Positions 5,054 through 13,296 of a DNA stretch of 14,155 nt are shown piece by piece. The position numbers and the translations under genes were made by a program. The notes under the pieces were generated by a model. That model made no database searches. It was not told the DNA's origin and saw only the letters and a list, made by a program, of their open reading frames with translations. The stretch comes from Ignavibacteriaceae bacterium (GTDB lineage Bacteria; Bacteroidota; Ignavibacteria; Ignavibacteriales; Ignavibacteriaceae). Each line of letters opens with the position of its first letter. The first letter of the stretch is position 1. The stretch is taken from contig JARLHB010000268.1 of assembly GCA_031292465.1 (NCBI GenBank), positions 1 through 14,155 of the forward strand, in the 5' to 3' direction.

Positions 5054-7702
5054 TTACATATTTATCCAATAAGTAAACTTTACAATAAAAATATTATCCG
5101 GGTGTAAAGTCCACATCCTGTTAAGCGAATTCCTGAACTGAAAATCTCCCGTTGATTCCTGATCAGACCTTGTTTGTGTCCATACAAAATAAACAACTGA
5201 GCCGGGCAGATATTCCCACCGTAAAACAGCATTGCCGCGCAAAGAGACAAAATTAAAATCCGGATTATCAATAGTAAAAGGCTGGGCCGGCCCTGCCCCA
5301 TCCGGGTCAACCGTATAAGTAGCATTATCAAATGTTGAAGAACCCTGGCCATAAGTATTAAATGAATAAGTTCCCGGCTTTGCAAGTTCCTTAAAGTTAC
5401 GGTAATCGCCCGATGAAATTAATGGCTGCACATAAAGCTGCAAACTAAGTTTTGGAGTAAACGTCCAGTTCAATCTTATTCCTGCGGAAAAGGTTGTCTG
5501 GTGAAATTGTGCAAAGACATACCTGCTGCCGTTGGTTGATAAATCATACGGATCGGAATAAGAATTAACCCATTGTGCATTATCATAATTTTTATCTAAT
5601 TCTGGCGCAATGCTTAAAGATATATTTGGCATTGGGTTAAAATCAATTTCCCCATAAATATATGATTGCTCCGAATAGCTGGTTTTATATATTCCGCTTC
5701 CTAATGAAAAAACTAAATCCTTCTGTGAATCCGTGCCAATGTTAAAATCTACCTGCCAGCCGGGAGGATTTATCATAGATGGGCCGCCTCTTGTCGCCCT
5801 TATATTTACAGTCTTGGGATTATATGCGTAATCCCAGTTCAACCAGTAAAAATTTAACAATTGCAAAGAGCCGTTATGGAAAAGCCCTTCCCATGTAATA
5901 TCGCCTTCATAATCATAAGTGCGGAATAAGGCTCCGCCAAGCTGTGCATTGCGGAAGAAATTATTTGGCTTAGTCCATTGATACCATGATGCAACATGCA
6001 TATTTATCACATCCGAAACAGGTAAATATCCAAGATCATTTATTTCGTAACCGGGGCTAAGGACTCCGAAAGCTGAATTAACGCCCCAGTCGCCTTTCTG
6101 TTTGCTCAGAACAATCCTGCCCGAATAACCCGTTAATGAAGTTGCATTGCTGTCAACGCTTACATATTTTGAATCCGGCCGCTGGAAATAATGATGAGAA
6201 CTTGTTTGCAAGTTTAGCATATCGGTTTTATTTCCCTTAACATAACTTTCGCTATACCAGCCATTAATAACCCATGTACCGGAAGTATCAAGATAAGACC
6301 ATCCGTCTAAACCTGAAACTAAGGCACTTCCATTTAGCTGATCCTTCAACGTTGAATTCCGAAAAAATCTGTCTGTATAAGTAGAAATAAATCCTACGCC
6401 CTGATGCCCTTCATTAAACTCTTTCTGTGCTCTCACAATTCCATAATAAGTAAATGGTTCAGCTTCTGTTGTAAACTTCTGCCCCCCGGTCTGGTAGTCG
6501 GCATATTCTCTTTTAGTTAAAGCCTGTATAGCCCCTATATTCCAGTCGCCGTCAACCCTGCCTATAATTTTAGCAGCGCCAAGTATATGCGTGCCGTTTG
6601 GCTCATCAATAAAGTCATAAGATGGTATTGAAACCTGCGGCGCCCGCCCTATGCGCCTGCTGTAAAAAAGAGTTGGCGTCCACCAGTTGAAGCTCCAATA
6701 ATTTGTTACACCCCCTCTTCCGAAATTAAACACTGAGGAACCTTCCACAAAGAAAGGGCGCTTTTCCTGAAAATAAGTTTCAACATCGGTTAAGTTTATT
6801 ACTGCGGGATCAATTTCCACCTGCCCAAAATCAGGATTTATTGTTGCGTTCAAAGTTAGATTTGTACCTATCCCCATTTTCAAATCAGCACCGATATTTG
6901 GCGTGTAAACCGATCCTTTGTTATACGGATTGCCTAATCCGGGATCAGAATATTCGGCTTTTGATGTAAGGTAAGGCAAAAATTCAAAATGGCTTGGCGG
7001 ATTAATATTTTTTATTCCGACAAGCTGCGCAAACCGCGATACAAAACCATTACTGTTCTTTGGTACGTAAATCAGGTAATCATTTTCATGCTTACGCGCT
7101 ATTTGCCTTTGAATGTCAATGCCCCAGACATCCGCATCTTTCATGTTAAACCGAAGCTGAGAAAACGGAATCCTCATTTCTACAGTCCAGCCTTTGTCAT
7201 CAACATGCACCTTCCCTTCCCAAACACCGTCCCACGACTGATCGCTCCAGGTATCATTATATAGCGTGCCGTCGTACAATGTGCCGCCGGCATTCATAGC
7301 AAAATAATATCCGGTCCTTTTATCATTAAAGGGATCCAGATACACTTCGAACCAATCCGAATTAATTGATACATCACGCCGCGCTAAGTTTTTAATAATT
7401 GAATCAGGACTGCTGTCATACATTCTGGCGCCCACATAGAGCGCATTATCGTCGTACGCAATCCTAACTTCAGTACGTTCAGTCTCCGGCTTGCCTTCAT
7501 TCGGATCAAGCTGGGTAAGTCCGATTATTGCGAATGCATTTTGCCAAACCTCTTCGGACAATATTCCATCTATTATAATCGGTTCTTTTGTATGTACGGC
7601 GCGGACGGTTATAGTTCTATTCGTATCAGGGGATTCATAAGCATATATACAAATGACTGAACTAATGAAAATAATAAATAATAAAGTCAGGCTTCTTTTC
7701 AT
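5054..7702 (-). CDS. CBM9-like / DUF5916 outer-membrane beta-barrel protein
   Basis: An 882-residue protein with a Sec signal peptide at 1-22 (MKRSLTLLFIIFISSVICIYA). Residues about 40-230 resemble a family 9 carbohydrate-binding module fold (IIIDGILSEEVWQNA; VRIAYDDNALYVGARMYD; WFEVYLDPF; GWTVEMRIPFSQLRF). Residues about 235-882 match the DUF5916 region: NATINPDFGQVEIDPAVINLTDVETYFQEKRPFFVEG is the characteristic stretch, at roughly 287-324, followed by alternating aromatic strands ending in FIVKFTYWINM, like a barrel closing strand. Such proteins are common in Bacteroidota and relatives and sit in the outer membrane; their substrate is mostly unknown, with glycan or peptide binding proposed. 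The start is ATG 7702 with no strong ribosome binding site. A small AT hairpin, ATTCT-TTTT-AGAAT, lies just upstream at about 7706-7719. It appears monocistronic. Confidence 0.85.
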   Translation of the reverse strand: MKRSLTLLFIIFISSVICIYAYESPDTNRTITVRAVHTKEPIIIDGILSEEVWQNAFAIIGLTQLDPNEGKPETERTEVRIAYDDNALYVGARMYDSSPDSIIKNLARRDVSINSDWFEVYLDPFNDKRTGYYFAMNAGGTLYDGTLYNDTWSDQSWDGVWEGKVHVDDKGWTVEMRIPFSQLRFNMKDADVWGIDIQRQIARKHENDYLIYVPKNSNGFVSRFAQLVGIKNINPPSHFEFLPYLTSKAEYSDPGLGNPYNKGSVYTPNIGADLKMGIGTNLTLNATINPDFGQVEIDPAVINLTDVETYFQEKRPFFVEGSSVFNFGRGGVTNYWSFNWWTPTLFYSRRIGRAPQVSIPSYDFIDEPNGTHILGAAKIIGRVDGDWNIGAIQALTKREYADYQTGGQKFTTEAEPFTYYGIVRAQKEFNEGHQGVGFISTYTDRFFRNSTLKDQLNGSALVSGLDGWSYLDTSGTWVINGWYSESYVKGNKTDMLNLQTSSHHYFQRPDSKYVSVDSNATSLTGYSGRIVLSKQKGDWGVNSAFGVLSPGYEINDLGYLPVSDVINMHVASWYQWTKPNNFFRNAQLGGALFRTYDYEGDITWEGLFHNGSLQLLNFYWLNWDYAYNPKTVNIRATRGGPSMINPPGWQVDFNIGTDSQKDLVFSLGSGIYKTSYSEQSYIYGEIDFNPMPNISLSIAPELDKNYDNAQWVNSYSDPYDLSTNGSRYVFAQFHQTTFSAGIRLNWTFTPKLSLQLYVQPLISSGDYRNFKELAKPGTYSFNTYGQGSSTFDNATYTVDPDGAGPAQPFTIDNPDFNFVSLRGNAVLRWEYLPGSVVYFVWTQTRSDQESTGDFQFRNSLNRMWTLHPDNIFIVKFTYWINM

Positions 7703-8089
7703 GAATATTCTTTTTAGAATGTTAGACTCGGTATGCTTTGAAAAGGTTGCGGGGTGTTAAATTAATATTTATTTTTTATGGAGAAAACTGATACCCATAT
7801 CAGATTTAATTCTCCGCTTTTAATTTATATTCAAAACATATTTACCGTTTATTCGATGTACAAACCTTCGGCGTTTTTGGCGGAATCATCAGTATATGAC
7901 TGAACAACAGGGACTTAACATGCGAAATTAGCCCCATCGGGGCGAAATGCTTGTAGAAATAATATCGTTTAAAATGAAACAGAACCGCATCGCGGTGACA
8001 TGATGTCTTAATATATTTTTCCACCCAAAGTACAAACTATATTTTAAATTAAAAATTCCCTAACTTTGTTTAAGCAAAAGGGATTATCC
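7703..8089. other. Repeat-bearing intergenic gap between DUF5916 and SIR2-like genes
   Basis: The 387-bp region separates divergent genes. I see no credible coding frame. It carries two GC-rich hairpins (7931-7943 and 7984-7996) in otherwise AT-rich DNA. The stretch after them (8020-8089) is AT-rich and must contain the promoter of the SIR2-like gene, though no confident -10/-35 pair is visible. The 5' leader of the DUF5916 gene lies at about 7703-7760. Confidence 0.5.
7921..8005. repeat. Tandem REP-like hairpins with ATC loops
   Basis: GCCCC-ATC-GGGGC at 7931-7943 and ACCGC-ATC-GCGGT at 7984-7996 are perfect 5-bp stems with the same 3-nt loop, 53 nt apart start to start. Each is followed by a similar tail (GAAATGCTTGTAG versus GACATGATGTCTT). 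From memory, the motif CCCC-ATC-GGGG followed by GAAATG and TTGTAGAAA recurs between genes in Bacteroidota-related genomes. I read this as two diverged units of a dispersed intergenic repeat. Confidence 0.55.
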
Positions 8090-9106
8090 ATGATAAAACA
8101 AAACACTGTCTTCATACTAGGCGCGGGTGCAAGCGCACCCTATAATTTTCCTACAGGATATAATTTAAATTGGAAAATAATAGATAATTTTCGCAGTAGA
8201 ATGACAAAAATAGCTCATGGAAAAAATCCTTATATGGTCGATAATTTAGATAAAGAAATTGCTGTTTTTTTAGATCAATTTAAGGGCACTCCCCAAACCA
8301 GTATTGATTTATTCTTAAATCGTCACCGCAGTATTCCATTTTTTTCTGAATTAGGCAAGAAGGCAATAATACTTAGTTTGTTAGATAGTGAAAAAGAAAG
8401 CTTGGTGTATTTTACCAGAAGAAATAATGCAGGTAATTGGTATTCGTCAATATTTCAATATATGCTTAACGGTTTGGAAAATCCAGATAGCTATAAACAA
8501 TTTGGTGATAATAAAATCACTTTTATTACCTTTAATTACGATAGGTCGTTGGAGTATTATTTACACTATTCCTTGAGCAAGAATTTCTCTGAGACTTTAA
8601 AAGATGAAAATAAAGAAGCATATAAAGAAGTAATTAATAAAATAAATATTATTCATGTCTATGGGCAATTAGGCCCCTTACCCTGGCAGAATAAAATGAG
8701 TGCTTCTCCTATCTCATCTACTCGTATCGAGTCCTTAGGATATGGGGAGACAACCATTGATTATGATTACCTGAATCTTCTTACAGAATATATACAAACA
8801 ATCCCAGAACGAATATCAATCCCAAAAGGTGACCCCATTTGGGAAGCTCTAGCATACGCCGAACACATTTTTTTCTTGGGCTTTAGTTTTGGAGAAGAAA
8901 ATATGAATATGCTAAAAGAAACAATAAATAATATTCCACAACATACATCAATTTATTGCACTGTAAAGGGATTAGAACAAATAAAAATTGATAAAATATG
9001 GAATCAATATTTTAATACACACTTTCCCAATGGCTGGAGAAGACACGTTTGGAAAACAGAAGATATGGATTCTGATGCTTTGCTAAAAAAATATTTACTA
9101 GATTAA
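8090..9106 (+). CDS. Stand-alone SIR2-like domain protein (putative NADase)
   Basis: The 338-residue protein is read from ATG 8090, with AAAGGGA about 6 nt upstream; an in-frame TTG at 8066 is less likely. SIR2-like hallmarks: FILGAGAS at 8-15 (nucleotide-binding loop), TFNYD at 147-151, IHVYGQLG at 188-195 (H189 is the likely catalytic histidine) and FLGFSFGEENM at 262-272. Zinc-binding cysteine pairs of classical sirtuin deacetylases are absent, so NAD+ hydrolysis, as in defence SIR2 proteins, is more likely than protein deacylation. No membrane segment or second effector domain is visible. It is alone on its strand, flanked by repeats upstream and by a convergent reductase gene, and looks more AT-rich than its neighbours, consistent with an acquired accessory gene. 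A defence role is inference only. Confidence 0.8.
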   Translation: MIKQNTVFILGAGASAPYNFPTGYNLNWKIIDNFRSRMTKIAHGKNPYMVDNLDKEIAVFLDQFKGTPQTSIDLFLNRHRSIPFFSELGKKAIILSLLDSEKESLVYFTRRNNAGNWYSSIFQYMLNGLENPDSYKQFGDNKITFITFNYDRSLEYYLHYSLSKNFSETLKDENKEAYKEVINKINIIHVYGQLGPLPWQNKMSASPISSTRIESLGYGETTIDYDYLNLLTEYIQTIPERISIPKGDPIWEALAYAEHIFFLGFSFGEENMNMLKETINNIPQHTSIYCTVKGLEQIKIDKIWNQYFNTHFPNGWRRHVWKTEDMDSDALLKKYLLD

Positions 9107-9202
9107 TGTCCAATAAATAATTTAGTTTAACTAAGAGGCTTATTCTTATCCTTCCACCTGCCTGCTGCAAGCCAGCGTTTCACATCTTACGTTTACTAAA
9201 AT
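9107..9202. other. Short convergent intergenic region
   Basis: A 96-bp spacer between the 3' ends of the SIR2-like and SDR genes. It holds CCTGCCTGCTGCAAGCCAG at about 9163-9181, an imperfect relative of the CTGCCTGCAGGCAG palindrome at 4873-4886. No convincing bidirectional terminator with U-tracts is visible. Confidence 0.35.
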
Positions 9203-10117
9203 TTACATTGATAGTTCTCGTTTCATAATCGCAAGAGATTCAATTATGGATAGTGGCTTATAATCAAGCTCTGTTTCTGCTTTAAGTATAATCAGCCCTG
9301 ATTTAAGAGGGCGCAAGGCGGGCTGGTTTAGCTCTACTGTTTTTATTGGCGTAATCAGATTTTTATCTATATTAAAATAATCTGCAATTTTCATAGAAAA
9401 TTCATAGCGGGAAAGGAATTCTTTGCCCCCGACATTATAAATTCCCTGCTTATTAAATTCCACAGCTTTACTTATTGCCTGAACAAGATCATCAAGAAAT
9501 GTAGGGTTGTTTATCTGGTCGGTTACAATTCTTACACTATCGCCTTTACGAACAGTATTAACAAGCCATCTTACAAAATCCGGCCGGCTGTCGGCAATTC
9601 CGTAAAGTACATTTGTCCTTAATATTGTATGAATAGAGCCGCTTATTTTTAAAGCATTTTCACTTGCAAGTTTCGTCCTGCCGTAGTAGCCAAGCGGATT
9701 TGGAACCGCCGTTTCATTATACGGGCCTTTAGTTCCGTCAAAGACATAATCGGATGAAATATGGATAAGGTGTGCATCAATAACGCGGCATGCTTCTGCA
9801 ATATATTCAACACCTTTTACATTTACCTTCCATGCTGCCTCCCTTTCAACTTCGCATTTGTCCACATTAGTATAAGCAGCGGTATTTATAACTATATCCG
9901 GGTAAAAGTCATATATAACTTTTTTTATGCTGTCTCTTTTTGACATATCGCCGCAGACATAATCGGTATTTTTGTATACCGGATCCGGCTCAACAGAACT
10001 GCCGAGCAATTCGACATTATCTTGTTTTGAATAAAAATTTATAACGCGCTGGCCGAGCATACCGTTAGCGCCGATAACTAAAACTCTTTTCTTAATTATA
10101 TCGTGTGAAAACGTCAT
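9203..10117 (-). CDS. RmlD-like SDR-family sugar-nucleotide reductase
   Basis: A 304-residue extended-SDR protein of the RmlD (dTDP-4-dehydrorhamnose reductase) family. It has a Rossmann motif VIGANGMLGQ with G16, G19 and G22; NTAAYTNVDKCE at 78-89; HISSDYVFDG at 119-128; catalytic Y145-x3-K149 (YGRTK) after NPLGY; RTNVLYG at 167-173; and a C-terminal substrate domain. Length matches the family. The usual reaction is NAD(P)H-dependent reduction of a 4-keto nucleotide sugar. No other rml genes (A, B, C) are nearby, so the substrate may differ. Its ATG lies 26 nt inside the PfkB gene and no later in-frame ATG precedes the GxxGxxG loop, so the overlap looks real and suggests translational coupling with the kinase gene. 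Cytosolic. Confidence 0.82.
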   Translation of the reverse strand: MTFSHDIIKKRVLVIGANGMLGQRVINFYSKQDNVELLGSSVEPDPVYKNTDYVCGDMSKRDSIKKVIYDFYPDIVINTAAYTNVDKCEVEREAAWKVNVKGVEYIAEACRVIDAHLIHISSDYVFDGTKGPYNETAVPNPLGYYGRTKLASENALKISGSIHTILRTNVLYGIADSRPDFVRWLVNTVRKGDSVRIVTDQINNPTFLDDLVQAISKAVEFNKQGIYNVGGKEFLSRYEFSMKIADYFNIDKNLITPIKTVELNQPALRPLKSGLIILKAETELDYKPLSIIESLAIMKRELSM

Positions 10118-10979
10118 TTTTTAAACCGTTAAATGCATTAATATCTTCATAAGAAGCTGTATAACCCGCAGCAGTGTTTGCGAACTCCAATGACTTATAC
10201 AAATCTCTTGTTTTAATATATGTATAAAAAAATACTGCGCCAAAAATATCACCGCAGCCAATCATATTTTTATTTCCAATTTTTATCGAAGATTTAAATA
10301 TGGAAATAATTTCATTATTATTAAGGGTAAACACTCTTGCACCAATTTCACCTTTGGTTAGTATAAATATTTTTACCCCGCGCCTTAATATTTCTTCAGC
10401 AGCGTCTTTTTCATCAGTTTTATCACTGATTGTTTTCAGTTCGTTTACATTTGCCTGAAGAATATCTACAGAAGAAATCCATTCATCAACAATTGGAATC
10501 GGCCTGAAATTCCTTTTTAAATTTTCATCAAGGCCGCGGGAAAGAGTATGTACATCCATAAATATTAACCCTTTGTATTCCTGCCTTATTTCCTTTAGTT
10601 GGTTTAAGGTAATATCAAATCCGGTTATCATATTTATCAGAATACCATCGGAATTATTCAGATTTTTTATTTCAATATCAAGATTTTGAGAAATACTCTC
10701 ATATGTTTCGCCGCGTTCTTTAAAATCATGCAGCGTCAGGTAAACTTTAGGAATTCTCTCGACAAATTTAAGATTATCTTTTCCCAGCTCATCATATACT
10801 CCTGCAAATAAATCGTAATTCTCTTTCTGAACAAAGGTATTCAACAATACCGTGTCTTCTTTATCTATAAAATTCTTTAATCCAATCGCAGTATAAAATA
10901 TTCCGCCGGGCTTTATTATATCTTTGCCGTTTATATAGACGTGATCTTCAACTGTATGCCCGATTACCATCAGTTTCAT
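10092..10979 (-). CDS. PfkB-family sugar/nucleoside kinase
   Basis: A 295-residue protein of the ribokinase/PfkB fold. GGIFYTAIGLK at 25-35 corresponds to the first signature, QANVNEL at 175-181 holds the NxxE metal motif, ILTKGEIGA at 206-214 is the nucleotide-side strand, and NMIGCGDIFGAVFF at 238-251 is the second signature, with D244 as the catalytic base. In the usual D-T-x-G-A-G-D motif this protein has N-M-I-G-C-G-D, so flanking residues differ while the GxGD core is kept. The start ATG 10979 has AAAGG 5 nt upstream. Overlap with the downstream SDR gene implies one transcript and perhaps consecutive steps on a sugar. The substrate cannot be predicted from the sequence. Confidence 0.82.
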   Translation of the reverse strand: MKLMVIGHTVEDHVYINGKDIIKPGGIFYTAIGLKNFIDKEDTVLLNTFVQKENYDLFAGVYDELGKDNLKFVERIPKVYLTLHDFKERGETYESISQNLDIEIKNLNNSDGILINMITGFDITLNQLKEIRQEYKGLIFMDVHTLSRGLDENLKRNFRPIPIVDEWISSVDILQANVNELKTISDKTDEKDAAEEILRRGVKIFILTKGEIGARVFTLNNNEIISIFKSSIKIGNKNMIGCGDIFGAVFFYTYIKTRDLYKSLEFANTAAGYTASYEDINAFNGLKNDVFTRYN

Positions 10980-11311
10980 AGATGCCTTTGCTTATAATCT
11001 CCAGTAGAAAATTATTCAATCCTTTTTAATTATTTACCGATGTTACACAACAGACAAGGATTCCAAATACTTTTTGTATTGTGAATTGGTAATTTATTAC
11101 TATGCTAATCAGTTAATTTTTAAAAATAGCCCAATTGTTTAGTATTTCCAATAATGTTTTATTAAAAAATATAAATTATCACTGGTTTTAAGTGATTATA
11201 AACAACTGCAACTATCGTTTTTTTTAACAGTAAATATTGTTTACAATTTAGAGTATATTTGGAAGTATTAAAGAATTATCTAATCAACTTATTAGAAGAA
11301 ATCGGAAAGTT
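10980..11311. other. Divergent intergenic region between the pfkB-type gene and bshA
   Basis: This is 332 bp of AT-rich DNA that must contain both promoters. On the plus strand TATATTTG at 11254-11261 matches the Bacteroidota-type -7 element TAnnTTTG, 51 bp upstream of bshA, but I see no well-spaced -33 TTTG. A perfect 6-bp stem with a 7-nt loop, ATCACT...AGTGAT, lies at 11178-11196. A run of T at about 11218-11225 precedes TTAACAG. No coding frame or RNA gene is recognisable. Confidence 0.4.
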
Positions 11312-12436
11312 ATGAAGATAGGGATTACCTGCTATCCTACTTACGGCGGGAGCGGTGTTATTGCAACAGAACTCGGTAAGGAACTTGCAAAAAGAGGACA
11401 CCAGATTCATTTTATTAGCTATGCACTACCTTTTCGGCTGACAAACTTTGTTGAAAATGTTGTGTTTCATGAAGTAGAATTAAGCAGCTACCCCTTGTTC
11501 GAATTTCCTTTATACAGCTTAGCTCTGGCAAGTAAAATGGTTGAAGTGGCACTATATGAAAAGCTCGATTTGCTTCATGTCCATTATGCAATACCACATG
11601 CCAGCAGCGCTTACTTGGCAAAACAAATGCTTAAGGAAAAAAGAGATATTAAAGTTATTACAACTTTACATGGTACGGACATAACGTTAGTCGGTCTGGA
11701 ACCTTCATTTCTGCCTTTAGTTAAGTTCAGTACCGAACAGAGTGACGGAGTTACAGCTGTTTCCAGGTTCTTAAAAGAAAAAACTCTGACAAATTACTCA
11801 ATTGAAAAAGATATTCAGGTTATTCCGAATTTTGTTGATACCGAAATTTATCATCCTCAAAAAGATTGCGCTTTCAGAGAACATCTGGCTCCTAAAGGTG
11901 AAAAAATCCTTGTCCATACTTCTAATTTCAGGCCTGTAAAAAGAGTACCAGACACCATAAGAATTTTTGACCAGGTTGTAAAAGAGATACCGTCAAAACT
12001 TGTGTTGGTCGGCGACGGCCCGGACCGTTCTGAATGCGAACGCTTATGCAGAGAACTTGGCCTTTGCGATCATGTTAAATTTTTAGGGAAGCAGGATGGT
12101 TTAGTTGAAATATTAAACGCTGCAGATTTGTTTTTGATTCCGTCTCAATCTGAAAGTTTTGGGCTTGCAGCATTAGAAGCAATGGCCTGCGGCGTTCCGG
12201 TTATTGCCTCGAGTGTAGGCGGCCTGCCTGAATTAGTACGGCATAATGAGACAGGATTTATTGCCGAAATAGGCGACATTAGCAGGATGGCTAAATACTG
12301 CATAGATCTTTTATCAAATGAAAAAAAACACGCGATGTTTTCCGAAGGCTCCAGGAAAAGAGCAGTTGAACTTTTTGATAAATCAATTGTTGTTCCTATG
12401 TATGAAGACTATTATAAAAAAATTTTAGAATCCTGA
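11312..12436 (+). CDS. bshA: N-acetyl-alpha-D-glucosaminyl L-malate synthase BshA (bacillithiol biosynthesis)
   Basis: A 374-residue GT4 (GT-B fold) glycosyltransferase of usual BshA length. It transfers GlcNAc from UDP-GlcNAc to L-malate, the first step of bacillithiol synthesis in the cytosol. Diagnostic stretches are MKIGITCYPTYGGSGVIATE with the GGSG loop at 12-15; HVHYAIPHA at 89-97; TLHGTDIT at 118-125; SNFRPVKR at 204-211; VGDGP at 233-237; and the E-x7-E signature ESFGLAALE (E281, E289) followed by AMACGVPVIAS. ATG 11312 has GGAAAG just upstream. It leads a plus-strand cluster of at least four genes. bshB and bshC are not in the window, as expected since bsh genes are often scattered. 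Confidence 0.95.
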   Translation: MKIGITCYPTYGGSGVIATELGKELAKRGHQIHFISYALPFRLTNFVENVVFHEVELSSYPLFEFPLYSLALASKMVEVALYEKLDLLHVHYAIPHASSAYLAKQMLKEKRDIKVITTLHGTDITLVGLEPSFLPLVKFSTEQSDGVTAVSRFLKEKTLTNYSIEKDIQVIPNFVDTEIYHPQKDCAFREHLAPKGEKILVHTSNFRPVKRVPDTIRIFDQVVKEIPSKLVLVGDGPDRSECERLCRELGLCDHVKFLGKQDGLVEILNAADLFLIPSQSESFGLAALEAMACGVPVIASSVGGLPELVRHNETGFIAEIGDISRMAKYCIDLLSNEKKHAMFSEGSRKRAVELFDKSIVVPMYEDYYKKILES

Positions 12437-12437
12437 T

Positions 12438-12860
12438 ATGATTATATATTGCGCCGGTCCTATTAAAGGCAATACACAATACCAGAACGATTTTAAGGAA
12501 ATTATCCAGCATATAAAATCTCTTGGTCATACTGCTTTGTCTGAAGTTAATGAGGAGTTCAAATCATCCATACCTCTCACCGAAAAACAAATTTTTAAGA
12601 GAGACATAAAATGGATTGAGAAAAGCAGCCTGCTTATTGCTGAGGTTTCCGGTGCAAGTTTGGGTGTAGGCTTTGAAATCTCTTATGCCTTATACAAAGA
12701 AAAAATGCCCGTTCTTGCTTTGTATAATAAAAATGTTGAAAGCGTTTCTTCAATGATTGCCGGATGCAGCTCTGCGTTGCTGACGATTAAGAAATATTCC
12801 GATTCCGAGCAATTAAAGAAAATTATCTCAGAATTTATAAATAGAAGCATGGAGAATTAA
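12438..12860 (+). CDS. DNPH1/RCL-like 2'-deoxynucleoside 5'-phosphate N-hydrolase
   Basis: A 140-residue protein of the nucleoside 2-deoxyribosyltransferase superfamily. The pattern closely follows the DNPH1 (RCL) branch: YCAGPIKG at 4-11 (phosphate and base loop), RDIKWIEKSSLLIAEVSGASLGVGFE at 55-80 (D56 and the nucleophile-position E80), and SSMIAG at 104-109 for phosphate binding. Length fits this branch. The family cleaves the N-glycosidic bond of deoxynucleoside monophosphates, giving free base and deoxyribose 5-phosphate, in nucleotide sanitation or salvage. It starts 1 nt after the bshA stop, so the two are almost certainly co-transcribed and translationally coupled. Transferase versus hydrolase activity cannot be settled from sequence. 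Confidence 0.8.
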   Translation: MIIYCAGPIKGNTQYQNDFKEIIQHIKSLGHTALSEVNEEFKSSIPLTEKQIFKRDIKWIEKSSLLIAEVSGASLGVGFEISYALYKEKMPVLALYNKNVESVSSMIAGCSSALLTIKKYSDSEQLKKIISEFINRSMEN

Positions 12861-13289
12861 CTGACCGACAAAGAATTTATATCGAATTGGACAAATAAAA
12901 TGTCCGGCAAATCATTAAAATCCTTTCCGGATGAATTTATAGATTCAACTGCATTGCAGGATATTACTTTACCCGGGAAGGCTCTTATAATAGGCGGTTC
13001 TTTCTTTGGTTCAATTGAGATACTAACGACAGACGGCAGTGTATTTATGAATGTTGAAAGCCATCTAAAAGCAAAATATATAATTTACTCAAACAGGAAC
13101 AGGCCTTTAAAAATTACTATCCCTGAAAAAGAGACGGAACTAAAGAGCACTGTGGAAAAGTATGAGAATTATCTTGATCAACTAATAAAGCAAATTGAAG
13201 CTGATTATAAGAAGAATTTTCCGGGCGGTAAAGACTCTGCATTACTTATCAACAATATATTCAAAATATTAAATCTTATAAGGTACTAA
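12861..13289 (+). CDS. Unrecognised conserved-looking small protein, probable CTG start
   Basis: I do not recognise the family. The first ATG is at 12900 (129 residues), but the frame is open back to the preceding TAA, and the 13 codons between (LTDKEFISNWTNK) look coding. A CTG at 12861-12863 directly abuts the upstream stop and is preceded by GGAG with 6-nt spacing (ATGGAGAATTAACTG), whereas the ATG at 12900 has only a weak GGAC. With the CTG start the product has 142 residues. It seems cytosolic: a beta-rich middle (ALIIGGSFFGSIEILTTDGSVFM) and a helical, partly coiled-coil C-terminus (TELKSTVEKYENYLDQLIKQIEADYKKNF). It is placed between the DNPH1-like gene and an rRNA methyltransferase gene, 7 nt before the latter's start. 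Confidence 0.6.
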   Translation: MTDKEFISNWTNKMSGKSLKSFPDEFIDSTALQDITLPGKALIIGGSFFGSIEILTTDGSVFMNVESHLKAKYIIYSNRNRPLKITIPEKETELKSTVEKYENYLDQLIKQIEADYKKNFPGGKDSALLINNIFKILNLIRY

Positions 13290-13296
13290 AAGCGGA

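Noticed and set aside
7842..8024. 60-codon minus-strand frame in the gap before the SIR2-like gene
   Set aside because: It runs straight through the two hairpins of the intergenic repeat and has no ribosome binding site or recognisable motif.
9107..9202. Bidirectional terminator between the SIR2-like and SDR genes
   Set aside because: Only weak imperfect pairing and no U-tract on either strand.
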